Under the pieces are notes generated by a model. The model had not been told where the DNA came from. It ran no database searches and saw only the letters and a list, made by a program, of their open reading frames with translations. Below are positions 12,227-22,996 of a DNA stretch of 64,000 nucleotides, one piece after another. The translations under genes and the position numbers were made by a program. The stretch is from Sclerotinia nivalis (lineage: Eukaryota; Ascomycota; Leotiomycetes; Helotiales; Sclerotiniaceae): positions 1,424,001 through 1,488,000 of the forward strand of contig JAPEIS010000005.1 in the NCBI GenBank assembly GCA_029531795.1, in the 5' to 3' direction. Each line of letters opens with the position of its first letter. Position 1 is the stretch's first letter.

Positions 12227-15009
12227 ATGGAAGATCCCCGTAATACTTTGCCATCAGGATATCCATCGCAACAGCTTCAACTGGACGAATCCAGTGTGCT
12301 ATCGAGGCTCAAAGAGCCTCTTTCGGATTCTGCGGGTAACGCTCAGCTTCACGAGCTGGCGTCGGTAAATATATATCATGATAATAAGAGACACCCCATG
12401 AGGGGACAAGAAAGGTCAATGTATTCTATGCCTACTCTACCATCACAGCCTCTGCGCCCACCTGTCGGCAATACCCTTGAACTTCGAAAACGACACAATC
12501 GGCAACAACGTTTCAACAGACATAGTAATCGGAATCCTATAGTTGATTCGCCTCAGTATCAAGCATACCGAGCCCGGGCAAATCGTGATGGAAACAACTC
12601 CAGTGACTCGAAGTGGCCGGAGGTTCTTGAGAATGCGTTTCTTGATGGTTAGTACAACACAAGCATCATTACCATGGAAAAAAACTGACAATCTCTAAGC
12701 TCTTCTTGCCATCCCTTATATGGGAAGACGAAAGTTTTCTTTCAAGGGTAAACCTCATGGTCGGAATGAGCTTATTAAGGAATATCTTTGGATCGCATAC
12801 AAGAATACACTTCCTCCCGGTCAACGTCCAGATTCTACGATGATGCGCACGCGAAAGCAGGTCTCTAGTCACATTCAAGTTTTAAAAGGATTTTTGAATC
12901 CACATCCTGCATTATGTAAGGAATCCACACCGATATTCTTGAAGTGTAGTCTAACATTTCTCAGTCCAGCGTCTCTTTCCACCGAATAAGGGACCCAAGA
13001 ATGGTTTCGAAGATTCATTCAAGAAGGACCCTACACTTATAGCACTTTCGCAAGGTCGACTACCTAGCAGACGTCACGATCAATATGATGGCCTCAATCA
13101 AATAATACTCAGTAATCATCATCCTATGAAGCCTGCTGCATTCTGGTTACTCATGACACCTTTCGCTGTACCAAATGAACGAAATGGAATCATGAAAACC
13201 GAACAAGATCTTCGAAGAGATGGCCTAGTACTTCACAGGTACTCGGGTTTATCGTCATCAAAGCCACGCGGAAGTCTTGAATCAATACTGCACTGGCGAC
13301 AAAAGTTTCCTCACTTGGCACAATTACATTCTACCAACGATCTGAATTGTGATATTATTCACATGGATGTGTCGTTGGATCTGATGAAAACTCATGCTCC
13401 AGATAACAGTGAGCTCTTGACTCGATTGGAGATGTCCATACCAGGGCAAGATTATGCTGGATTTAAATGGCAATCTGTAACGAGCTTAATTAAACCCGGA
13501 GAGCTATACGGTGACCCTACCAGAGATCCCGTTCTAGAAGGCACGGCATTACCAATGACGGTCCTTGGGATGAACGAAAGCGAAACCCGAATTAAAGTCG
13601 CAATACCTGCTGAGACTTGGGCGTACACATTCACACAGCTTATGAACCTTCATTTTGAAATCGAAAAGAAACGTCTTTCACAATCGTTCGGAGGGGATGG
13701 TTTAGGTCGTCCCACAAACTCCGTTCGAGAGTATGTTGATAGAATCTCAATGTATCAAGAGCTACAGTCTTCGGCCGGTGATCGAATGCCATTCATCCGA
13801 CGAGCCATTCTCATCTGGACATTTCATAAAGCTCGCAGTGGAGAGGGAAATGACACCACCTGGCGTTATGTTGACCCAGCTCCTCCACGCCACATGTGCA
13901 TGTCACCACCGCCACATCTTCACAACCATAACCTTCCCAACCTTGAACATTACAATTCCTGGCCGGAATCAACTCTTCACCTCCAACAACCCAATCTTCT
14001 CGACTCTTTTGTGCAAGGTCTTGCTACTCCTCCGCACACAGCTAGTCTGCAATCTCCCTTTGATACAACAGGCTATACATATCCTGCTCAGCATTTCGAC
14101 ATGTCTAATGAAAACATAAGTTTCGTGTCCCATGCAACTGTGGACAGCGAATCTACACTTGTGAATGACAACGATCCTACGAATCAAATCGATAATTTTT
14201 TGAATAATTCAGCGGGGGTTAATATGGGAGCTTACGGGGATGTGAGCGGTCACTATTATGGGCATTTACCGACCAGTACCGTTAATGCTAACGAATCATT
14301 TGATTCGGACCCAGCGTGGGCAAATTATTCCGTGCCGGCTAGCACGCCCTGGGAGCACAGTGAGGAAACCAAAGGGTTAGCATGGCCGGATACCAGTACG
14401 CAGATTGAACCTATCCACAAGCATTCCTGGTCAAACGACGCACAAGAGCAGAAACAGGCACAAGCTGCATGGAATGGAGAAGAGATGGACGTTAATGGTG
14501 TTAATATTAATGGAAGGGACAATGTTACTGGTAAACATGGAAATGAACCTCCTTGGTCTGATGTGGTGATGGGTAGTAGTCCGAGTAAACAGAATGGGAA
14601 TGGGTATATTGAGAGTAACATTGAGTCGAAATTGTTACCTTGGATTGAGCAGGCTACTGCAGAGGAAGAGGCGCAAGCACAAGCTAGAAGAAACGCCGTG
14701 GATTATGGGGATGATGTTGAGGTTGTGGGTGTAGGTGTGGATGTTGATGTTGGTGTTGGCGTTGGCGTACAGCTGGAAGGGAATGTTGTTGCAGAGGATG
14801 TTAATGAACATGATAAGACGCACTTCGAACATCACGATCGCGATACGCATAAACAACATCATCATCGACATCATCAACACAATCAAATGGAACAAGCAGA
14901 ATGGCCTCGTAACGGCGAGATTAATGGCGTTGGAGTTGGAATTGACGTCGGACACTCCAACGGATACGATTTCGAACACCTAGATGAAAGCGTCTCCGTG
15001 AAATCTTGA
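12227..15009 (+). CDS. abaA: TEA/ATTS-domain transcription factor, AbaA/TEC1 family
   Basis: Members of this family bind CATTCY-type sites; in Aspergillus AbaA drives the middle step of conidiation (phialide differentiation). The exons are 12227-12647, 12700-12915 and 12965-15009, giving 893 aa. The TEA domain is at about residues 126-207. It spans the first junction ([19 protein letters not shown]) and continues with [20 protein letters not shown] and then [16 protein letters not shown], the DNA-recognition helix. Downstream is a conserved-looking region ([14 protein letters not shown] onward), then a low-complexity C-terminus with alternating Val-Gly/Asp codons (about 14720-14775) and a His-rich segment (about 14815-14890). 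Aspergillus AbaA is of similar length. Whether it controls conidiation here cannot be read from sequence. Confidence 0.88.
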
Positions 15010-15930
15010 TTTCAAAATGTTTTACTAGCATACCTATCATTACATTCTCTGTTACAAAAGTGTCCAATTGGATTTTTTTCATTTTATTTATTTCAGGGCG
15101 TGCATGGGTTTCGGGCTGATTTTATTCGATTGTGGAAAATTTCTTGGGATCTAGTTTATTTTGAGTCTTCATGATCACTTACTTACTTCTATCTACAAAT
15201 AGCTTTTAATATTCATTCATTTTGCTTTCACTTGCTTTTATCGATGCATGGTACAATTTCAATTCGACTTCAATTTCAATTTTGAATGTAATTTCCTGGG
15301 TTCGTCCGGATTTGGTGAGGCCAGGAGGTTGGTGTAAGGTGAGGTTTGGAGGGGAAATTTTCAAATTATCATCGCCTTGCTTGATGCTTCGCTTCGGTTT
15401 ACTGATGCCATCATCCCTTTCTTATAATGATTATTGCTAGTTTACTCTGGAGATTTATTGCAATTACAGGATGTTAGGATTTAATTTAAATAATACTACT
15501 AGTGAAATGGGCTGCTCAGGTGGATTGGGAAGTTTTTGTGTATAGTTTAATAATTTGCATTTTATTTGATTCGGCTCAATGTCATATTTTAAATTTTTCA
15601 CTTCAGTTTGGAAGGGACATGAATTGAATGTGTACGTGCAAGCGACCTGGAAGTTGTACGATGTACCTTCCGCCTTTTGTTAGTTTTGCAGTCTCTTCTT
15701 ACAACAAGAGCGGAAGATTCATCAACCCATAACCCCATAATATCAAAAGACCTTCCAAAATGGAAAACCACAATTACAAATCCCATCTTACATCTTCTCT
15801 CCCCAAAATCTCTCTCCTAATTACCCTACTCCCGAGAAACACTCATCGAGCTACATCCCATGAATTATATTCACATATACAAACCTTCTGATAAGAAAGC
15901 TTCATCAAAAGAAAAGCCGAAAAGTTATAG

Positions 15931-16231
15931 ATGACAGAATGCTGGACTTGGGGAGTTTTGTGTACGTAGGTGGATGCGGTGTCTGGATTGAGTAAGTGTT
16001 AATAGTATAATATATATTTTTGGTGAAATAGATGCGCTTACGGGAGTGGCACAAAGACAGATTGTAGAAGAAGAGGCAACTTATAGGGATAATGTTGAGG
16101 TGAGATTGAGAGAAATTTTGAGGAGTGCGAAGGGGGCTGTGAGAGAGTTGTGGATGTTGAGGGCTGGGATTCACGATCTCCGATCGCTACTCTTAGAGAT
16201 GTTTATAGATGTCGAGGGCAGAACTTCCTGA
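15931..16231 (+). CDS. Possible 76-aa helical protein
   Basis: The tentative model has two exons, 15931-15961 and 16032-16231, joined at a GTACGT donor and an AATAG acceptor in frame. The second exon is an amphipathic helix-forming stretch (VAQRQIVEEEATYRDNVEV, then LRSAKGAVRELWMLRAG) that looks like coiled coil. No family is recognised, though small coiled-coil subunits of trafficking or kinetochore complexes look like this. The first exon is weak; another ATG at 15939 does not keep frame with the GAGTAAGT donor. Confidence 0.35.
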
Positions 16232-16804
16232 GTTAAAAAATGATCCTCGATATGGAAATATTTTGGAGGTTCCGGTATAAAAGTGTTTCTGCGTGGACTT
16301 ATTGAGCGTTCTCAAGTTGGGAGTTTTGTTGGGAAGGTGGGTGAAATGGGGATTTGGCGGATAAGGTGTGAGTGAGTTGTTATATCCATTGCAATAGACG
16401 AAGTGCATAATTTTATACTTATTGGGATGAGGATACTCAGCGCTTTTCGGAGCGATGGACTCAAGTCTTGAATCGTTTATGTCTAGGTGGTAACTGTGAA
16501 ATTGACGGACTCAATGTGTAATCTTAGATACTAAAATGTTTTCATCTAGAAACGCGCCAGAGAGAAAAGTCGGTGTTCAGGTGTAGACAAGACTCATAGT
16601 ATCACGTCGGGTACTCCTAAGAGACCATCTTCAGTTTGAGGCTCTTCTCCTGCTCTGTAGTAGGAAGCCAGGTCTACGTGATTCTGTATCACATTTCCCT
16701 TTTTCGGTAAGTGAATGATCGGACCTGAAAGAGCGGCACACCTACCCACTCATCCAAATATATACTCAAACTTGATCAGTATCTTCATCAAACATCTCAT
16801 CGAG

Positions 16805-16870
16805 TCGCCTTGGCGCAGTTGGTCGACCACTGCGTTGTAACCACCTTCGGGTGGGTGGGGTGTTTGACCC
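16805..16870. other. Structured patch: near-palindrome plus UUCG hairpin
   Basis: A 20-nt near-perfect inverted repeat (CGCAGT, GGTCGACC, ACTGCG with one extra T) is followed by CCACC-TTCG-GGTGG, a stem closed by a TTCG tetraloop. The first part includes TGGCGCAGTTGG, which fits a tRNA A-box, but no B-box or closing acceptor stem follows within 100 bp. It may be a degraded tRNA-like or other structured element. Confidence 0.35.
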
Positions 16871-17201
16871 GCGAGCAGTGATGTCCCCATATCGCAGGGC
16901 GCAGCTGGTGCAAATAAAATCCCATATCAGAGGGGTTTTTCCCGTGAACCGGTTTTTTGCCATTGTGATATTACTTTCTTTACTTTTTGGGTGCAGGAAG
17001 AAGTGAGATGAGAGGATTATCCTCCCAGCTTCGATGTACCCAATCCGAACTTTTGAACTCGGACTTTTCCCTTTCGAAAGTGAATTAATGGTCCGAAGCT
17101 CCATCATACTTTTGCTCACCCTTAAAACTCCTTGACTTTCCAAAACTTGCAATTGAAATTTCACAACCACAAGTCTATAAACAGACCATCGATCAATCAA
17201 A

Positions 17202-17926
17202 ATGGAAGTTTACAAAAGCGTATACGATGCGATGCTGTGCAAAGCACTCAGTTACGGCTACGTCGAACAACAAGTCGACGATATTCTGATTGAAAATTGT
17301 CATCGAGTTGAGCTGAGCACATACAAGAACATTCCAGATGATGAAAGACACTGGATGATGGAGCGCTGGACTTGGGAAATACTTTGTAAGTACCAATTGT
17401 TTGGGGAATCATGGTTGGTATTAATGCGATCCCAGTCGCCGATGAATCGGATGCATTCCCAGGAGAGAAACCAAAGTGGAAGGGAGCGGCGAATTATTTA
17501 AAGCACAAATCACCTACGGCTGAAGAAACACCGAAGGATACTGAAGGCGAAGCTATTGGTGATTCATTGGCGTTGAAGGAAGAGGAACTTACACCATTCT
17601 CGCAGCTTAACACAGGGGAACGAAAAAGATATCATGCAGTCATTCCCAAGGCTACAGCGGCAACACCAGAGGAAAAAAGTCCTCTTGATGATGCATGGAG
17701 CGACATCAAACGAGATCTAGCTTACCAGAAAGGCACAGAAGCTCCTAAACCCTCAGCTTCAATTCTGTTTGGGACTCGCCCAACTTCGGGAGCAAATAAG
17801 AGAAAACGCACAGAACCACAATCTGATGTCTCTGATAACTTGGATTCTCCTAAGTTCATCACTCGTCCACATGTCAAGCCCTGTTTTTTTTTGAAGATTA
17901 GGAGTAGCCTGAGGTGGAGTTCTTGA
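17202..17926 (+). CDS. Hypothetical protein, 224 aa
   Basis: The two exons are 17202-17385 and 17436-17926, with a 50-nt intron (donor GTAAGT, acceptor CCCAG) whose removal keeps frame (WTWEILFADES at the junction). The N-terminal 70 residues are compact and rich in Trp, Cys and charged residues (ALSYGYVEQQVDDILIEN; ERHWMMERWTWEI) and may be a small folded domain. The rest is acidic and disordered with a basic KRKR motif near residue 195, suggesting a nuclear protein. The final 20 or so residues follow a poly-T run and are less protein-like, so the true C-terminus may differ. No family is recognised. Confidence 0.65.
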
Positions 17927-18292
17927 GCTATTCTGTATTTCAGCCTGGTGATAATGACGATATACCCACTTGCAAGAGGTACACTTGCGAGAAGGAGTAA
18001 TAATGGGAAGAAAGGTACTCTACCTAGTCGTTGTTCAAGATGCTATTTAAAATAATTGGGGTGTGTTATTAGCGTCCGCACATGCCACGAGTCACCCCTG
18101 TAAAATTGGTGATTCCCGCCGCGCACTCCACTTTCATCATCATAAGGCTGAAAAGGCCAATCTGGCATCTGCTTTCAGACTTCAGTTCAATCAATGGTTC
18201 GAGTTTGATATTCAACGAACCCAATTGCGACAGAATCAACACTTTGAGTGGAATAATATCTAGAGATTCGTACTTCCAATCTACCAGTCGCT
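17927..18292. other. Short spacer and leader of the Dsc2-like gene
   Basis: No gene seen. Overlapping short frames here have no motif. Confidence 0.5.
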
Positions 18293-19168
18293 ATGCTCTC
18301 TACCGGTTTCACAGATGTGCCAGTAACGCGCAGCCTTGTCTACGGAGTAATCATAACCTCTTTCCTCGCCAGTATTACAGATTCGAAGCATTTTTTCTAC
18401 ATACAAGCAGATCCTCATCTGCTACGATATCATCAGCTATGGCGTATGCTCACTTATCAATTGTGCTATACCAATTCGACGGAAGTGTTCTTTGGCGCGA
18501 TAACGTACTATAATATGAGAGTGGTGGAAAGACTATGGGGATCTCGTAGATTTGCCGTGAGTGATTGAATCCTTGCTCTGCCATGTACACTCGCTTAGAA
18601 TTATATTCAGTCTTTTCTGCTACTATCCTTCTGCTTCACCTCGATAATATCACCCATACTGGTCATCCTTCTACGACCACTTTCTCTTTACGCGATAAAT
18701 TATCTACCCGCAGGACCTACAGCTCTTATCTTCGCTACCCTGGCCCAATATCATGCCGTTATTCCACATCAATACAAATACAAAGTTGCTGCTACCTCTG
18801 CACCCATGACCGAGGAGAATTTCGTGGGTGTCACATTCTCGGATAAATCGTACATATATCTCCCCGCCATTCAACTTGGTCTCTCCCAATTCCCGGGCTC
18901 AATTATATCTGCTATGGTGGGATGGATTATTGGTTATTGTTGGCGAAACGATGTGCTACCTACAGCTATTACACGATGGAGATTGCCCGGTTGGATGGTG
19001 GGCGTTCAAGCTAGGAAAAGAAGTGAGGGTTTTGAAGGTATGAGAAGGAGATTAGAAGGGGAAAATACCGCGGCTGCTACCGGATCAGATGGCCAGTCTG
19101 GTGGAGAAGTTGGGAGAAGGAGGACTTTGGCGAACCAATTCATCGATCAGTTCAGAGGAGCGTCATGA
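18293..19168 (+). CDS. Rhomboid/Derlin-like ER membrane protein (Dsc2/UBAC2 type)
   Basis: Proteins of this type are inactive rhomboid relatives in the ER or Golgi membrane that work with ubiquitin-ligase complexes (Dsc2 in the Dsc E3 ligase; UBAC2 in animals). The exons are 18293-18556 and 18611-19168 (273 aa; 54-nt intron, junction RRFA|SFLLL). The N-terminal half contains the family signature: SFLASITDSKHFFYIQADPH, RYHQLWRMLTYQLCYTNSTE and YNMRVVERLWGSRRFA. Hydrophobic segments follow, then INYLPAGPTALIFATLAQYH and LGLSQFPGSIISAMVGWIIG. The C-terminus ends LANQFIDQFRGAS without a UBA domain, which some relatives have. Membership in the rhomboid-like group is strong; assignment to Dsc2 rather than another branch is inference. 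Confidence 0.78.
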
Positions 19169-19686
19169 CATTTCACTTGATCAAAAATATCAATGATTTA
19201 CTATAATTTATATATCTCTTTTTCCGTATACACGAGCTACTGTAAAGCTATTGACAAGACGATTTTCAGAACATAGTTAGTGAGCAGTTGTTACCCGATA
19301 TGATATATATAACTATTCAGGTTCGATTCCTAACGCCGGCTTCCTGGTGGAGTGGGTTATTATATTATTATATTCATAGGTTTTCTGCAGTATAATGCTC
19401 GGTACAGCTTTCGGTGATAGCTCGATGTAGACGGGGCTTTTGCTGAGAGCTCCCGATGTAGACTTGTCCTCTGTGAGAGAAATGCAAGAGAACCTCACAA
19501 TGGAAAATTATCAGGGGAGAGAGGTGGTGAGAGATTGAATTACGCAGCTGTGGAAGCAGTTCAAACATACGGCAGCCTCAACTTTTAAATGAATCCTAAT
19601 CTGGACCCCAAATCCTCAAGGCGTGTCCTTCCTTCAAGACATGCAACAAAAGTTCCAAATCGCCAAAGATAGCGCTTGCTTCTACT

Positions 19687-19861
19687 GTTTATAACACTGT
19701 GTTCTTTGGTTGATAGTCGAGATATAGTGCTCCTAATCTATGCAACACGGTGTCCTTTGGTTGAGATGTGCAGCGAGGGTTTAAAAGTTGTAGCAAGAAA
19801 TTTACTGCAATTGGTTTTGCCACGGTATTTCTAGTACAGAACACAGTATCCTTCACTTGAG
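19687..19861. repeat. Three degenerate copies of a 24-bp motif
   Basis: AACACTGTGTTCTTTGGTTG, AACACGGTGTCCTTTGGTTG and AACACAGTATCCTTCACTTG begin near 19687, 19743 and 19840. On the minus strand they lie in one open frame (19689-19895) and would encode a repeated S/YQPKD/NTVL-like peptide. This may be the remnant of a repeat-containing gene. Confidence 0.45.
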
Positions 19862-20646
19862 ACCTAACAAGTCTATTCACCAAACGCATCATCACGAGAC
19901 TTTTCTATCAAAGCCTATCTTCAGATCTTAGTTTATCTTCGACCTCGTCTCCTGATAAATTCTCAAGCCCTACGGATGAATGATAAAGAACAAGAATACT
20001 TTCTCGTATTGGGCCCTCACGACAATATATATCTTTGCACTCGAGAAATATAAAAATAGCACTGCCTCTGCAACTTTTGTATTTAAATAATCTCTTCATG
20101 ATGGGCCTGATTGAATGGCAAAATCGAACTCTTCAAGGCTTTTCAAATGAATGTTCAGTGCTATATACGTGACATGCTGCAGCTTTATCAAAAGTCTACA
20201 CGTATTTGATACTAAAAGTTAGCTATATAGAGGGTTTAGCTATAATGAGCTGCAATCTAGTCTGTAAAATAAACAATTGGCTATCACCAGGAAAATGACA
20301 AGAATAGATACCTCTCCTCATAACAAGAATTTAAAAAACCCAAAACGTCTGCTTTCCACCCTTCCTGTGACCGAAATTGTAGCTTATTTAATGACCTAAA
20401 TACTATATGGAGCTTAAGTTTTGTTATTTTCACTCCACTCATGCCTCTTTCTATGTCCCTTTCTTTTCATGATTGGACAACGGCTAATTTTCTGAATCAT
20501 GCAGTTGGGAAGGTCTCAAGGTGCCGTGTGCAAGGAATTTTCCCAAAATAGAGTGTGTTCTTCAAGATCAACGAAGAAGTGAAGGGGCGAGTAGGAATTG
20601 TTGCGCATGACTTCTTTTTTTACAGAACAGCCTGTAAAATTTATTG

Positions 20647-20961
20647 ATGCATATCTATTCATTCTATTTCGATGGATATTCCATGATTGGACCGACAAGT
20701 GTAATATCAAAATCTGGGAAGTCTGATTCTTGTCCTGAAGCACAAAGCCGAGATTTCGGTAGGAGAAGTTTGCCTACCGAAACCAGGGGGCAATACTTCG
20801 TGCTAGGAAAAGAGACGAATGAGGTATGCTGGTATACTGAAATTGGCACGTATCTACCAATAGTTCTGCCAGAGGATTCGACTTACGATGAATTCTTAAT
20901 GGAAGAGGGAGAGATGCAGATGAGTAGATTCAGTTGTTTGATTCTCAACCAGAGAGAATGA
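20647..20961 (+). CDS. Possible small hypothetical protein
   Basis: An open frame of 104 codons has balanced composition (YFVLGKETNEVCWYTEIGTY, then LPEDSTYDEF). The start could also be the ATG at 20683. No splice extension, no motif and no recognised relative are seen. It stands alone in AT-rich spacer and may be chance or a gene fragment. Confidence 0.3.
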   Translation: MHIYSFYFDGYSMIGPTSVISKSGKSDSCPEAQSRDFGRRSLPTETRGQYFVLGKETNEVCWYTEIGTYLPIVLPEDSTYDEFLMEEGEMQMSRFSCLILNQRE

Positions 20962-21371
20962 ATACCCTTCAAAAGCAAATATCCCAGAATATACAAGTGT
21001 AATAATTTGATTAATTTTGAATTAATACAATAATCTTAATATTTCAGAATTACTACAATTATATTGAATCTAATAATATAAAAACTAATCAAATTATAAT
21101 TGTTTCTTGTTTTCCAGGAATATTCGCTTTTCTAAACTAGGAATCAGATAGCTGATCAATAGAGAGCCGAGTATTATCTATAATTCAATCTTATACACAG
21201 CCTATTACTACCCAGCACATGACCTATCATGCCATGGGGCACGGTTCTTCAAGTAAGCGATGCTTGCTGCTTGCTGTGCCACCGGCTTTTGCATTGAGGG
21301 GCATTTTGTTCTCCGAGAGACACTAGCCTGCTACCTATTTTCCACGCATTAACATCTGATAGTTTTCCAAT

Positions 21372-22408
21372 ATGGCTCTCCCTTCATTGAATATCGTACG
21401 GGATGAGTTCAAATTCATGACATTATTGTACACAGGGGCATTCATCCAAGCACTATTCTTTGTCGTTTGCCCTCATCGAATTGTTGCTCTACCCGCTATA
21501 CTTGTGATTTTTTGCAGCGTTGCCAAGAATCTTTTGCAACAATTTGGTCTCCTTCCTGGCAAGACCTTTTCTGATTTGCGCAAAGGAAGGTGGACTGCTC
21601 AACTCGTCAATGCAGATGGATCAATTCCAGAAAGTGGTGATGGCAAAGGTAAAAGTGTTGTCGTCTTCTTGCTAGGAGCTCGTTCAAATAGGTATGTTTT
21701 AGATTGAACATTGTTGGCCTAGGCCATGTAGCTCATAATCTTCATATTTTAGCGCAACTATGGGTCGCTTTGCTCCAGGTTTCAGTCATGTTTCAGAATT
21801 AATTAGTGATATGTGGCGTGATGCCATCACTAATAAAGCAACGTCAGGATGTAAGTTTTTCTCAACCATCCTGATAGCCTGTGGTGATGGAAATGTCTAT
21901 AGCTGACATATACTCCGTGCAGATCTTGGCAAAACTTCTACTCTTGTGGGAACCGACGACGAAAATTGCAATGTTATGATTTGGATATCGTATTGGAAAA
22001 GCATCGAACATCCTCAAAGATTCGCAAATGGAGATAGCCACAGAAAAGGTTGGGACTCTTATCTTAGGGGCGAACATCCACATCTCGGCATCATGCATGA
22101 GACTTACGACGTGCCCGCCGGAAACTGGGAGACTATCTGCCACAACTTCACCCAATTTGGACTCGGTAAGGTAGGATGCCTCATTGCATCGAGTGTCGTA
22201 GGATTAATGATAAGTTATAGGTAAAACAGAGCAGTTGATCAATCCTGATCCTGAAGTGAAGCCTGATAGTACGTCAAAAGAAAATTATACTAGTAGTTTA
22301 GTAGAGGCAAAAGGGGCGAGCTGGAAATCTAATGACAAGGCTAGCTTCGGAATCCCAGGCATCACCCTAGGCAATCGGCCAGTTCCTCTGCATCCAGACG
22401 ATTGGTAA
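21372..22408 (+). CDS. af470-like monooxygenase (former DUF4188)
   Basis: This family (Pfam Monooxy_af470-like, named after the fumagillin-cluster enzyme) is linked to oxidation of small molecules. The exons are 21372-21691, 21753-21850, 21923-22165 and 22221-22408, all GT..AG and in frame (282 aa). The N-terminus has one or two hydrophobic segments (residues about 17-55), so the protein is probably membrane-bound. The core contains VVVFLLGARSNSATMGRF, LVGTDDENCNVMIWISYWKS and, near the third exon end, the conserved block LGIMHETYDVPAGNWETICH. The neighbours are not biosynthetic genes, so there is no sign of a secondary-metabolite cluster. The family call is good; the substrate is unknown. 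Confidence 0.83.
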
Positions 22409-22996
22409 TCCTCGGGCGCCGAACTTGAGCGAACACTCTCTGTTCTCTTATCTGGCCTGGGAAGTGGTGGATAAGCGTATGACTAGCATTATCATATGGT
22501 TCAACAATCAAACTTATACTCGGTGCCCATTTGAATGAAATGAACCCTCTTCGTCAAATGCTGACTACAACTATCGATTGCTTAAATTCAAATATGCCGC
22601 ATCTGAACACTTTGCTTCTATACGATGACCATATCAAATGAAATAATGCGATATCAAAAAATGACACTGTTTCAGTTGACCTCGAACTCCCGTCTAGAAT
22701 CTTCAACGATACTTGAGGCGATGAGTGTCATCTCACCTACCCATTTAAAAAGGCAAAGGAGGGAGGCCACTAAGCAGATTATTTTGCGATTTCACAATGA
22801 AGGGACTTGTGTGAAAAGAGATCGAACAACAAAAGTCTGTTTGCCATATGAAGCAATGCCAAATAACAAAACTGGAGGCAGGCGAATCGCGTTGACCTAA
22901 ATTGAGCATTGTACGAATGTCATTTTGTGACCCGTGAAAACCATTTACCATACAATTTCTTGCTGGGTGTGGAGGCTTGTGAGTCTATCACCATTT
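22409..22996. other. Spacer between convergent genes
   Basis: This is 3' flanking sequence of two convergent genes. I see nothing else in it. Confidence 0.6.

Larger units (their letters stand above)
15010..17201. other. Mostly non-coding spacer
   Basis: The spacer holds the 3' region of the TEA-factor gene, one weak small-gene candidate (15931-16231), and a structured GC-rich patch near 16805-16900. The minus frame 16766-17200 has its only protein-like part in the last 65 codons, which coincide with that patch; I do not call it. Confidence 0.5.
19169..21371. other. AT-rich spacer with a decayed short repeat
   Basis: No well-supported gene is seen. The stretch contains three degenerate copies of a short motif (19687-19861) and one weak open frame (20647-20961). 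AATTTGATTAATT-like AT blocks occupy about 21000-21110. Confidence 0.55.

Noticed and set aside
16766..17200. 144-codon minus-strand frame
   Set aside because: Only its last 65 codons look protein-like and these coincide with the palindromic patch; the rest is antisense to the leader of the 17202 gene.
19318..19332. Perfect tRNA B-box-like GGTTCGATTCC
   Set aside because: No A-box at the right distance and no acceptor or anticodon stem could be formed; a chance match.
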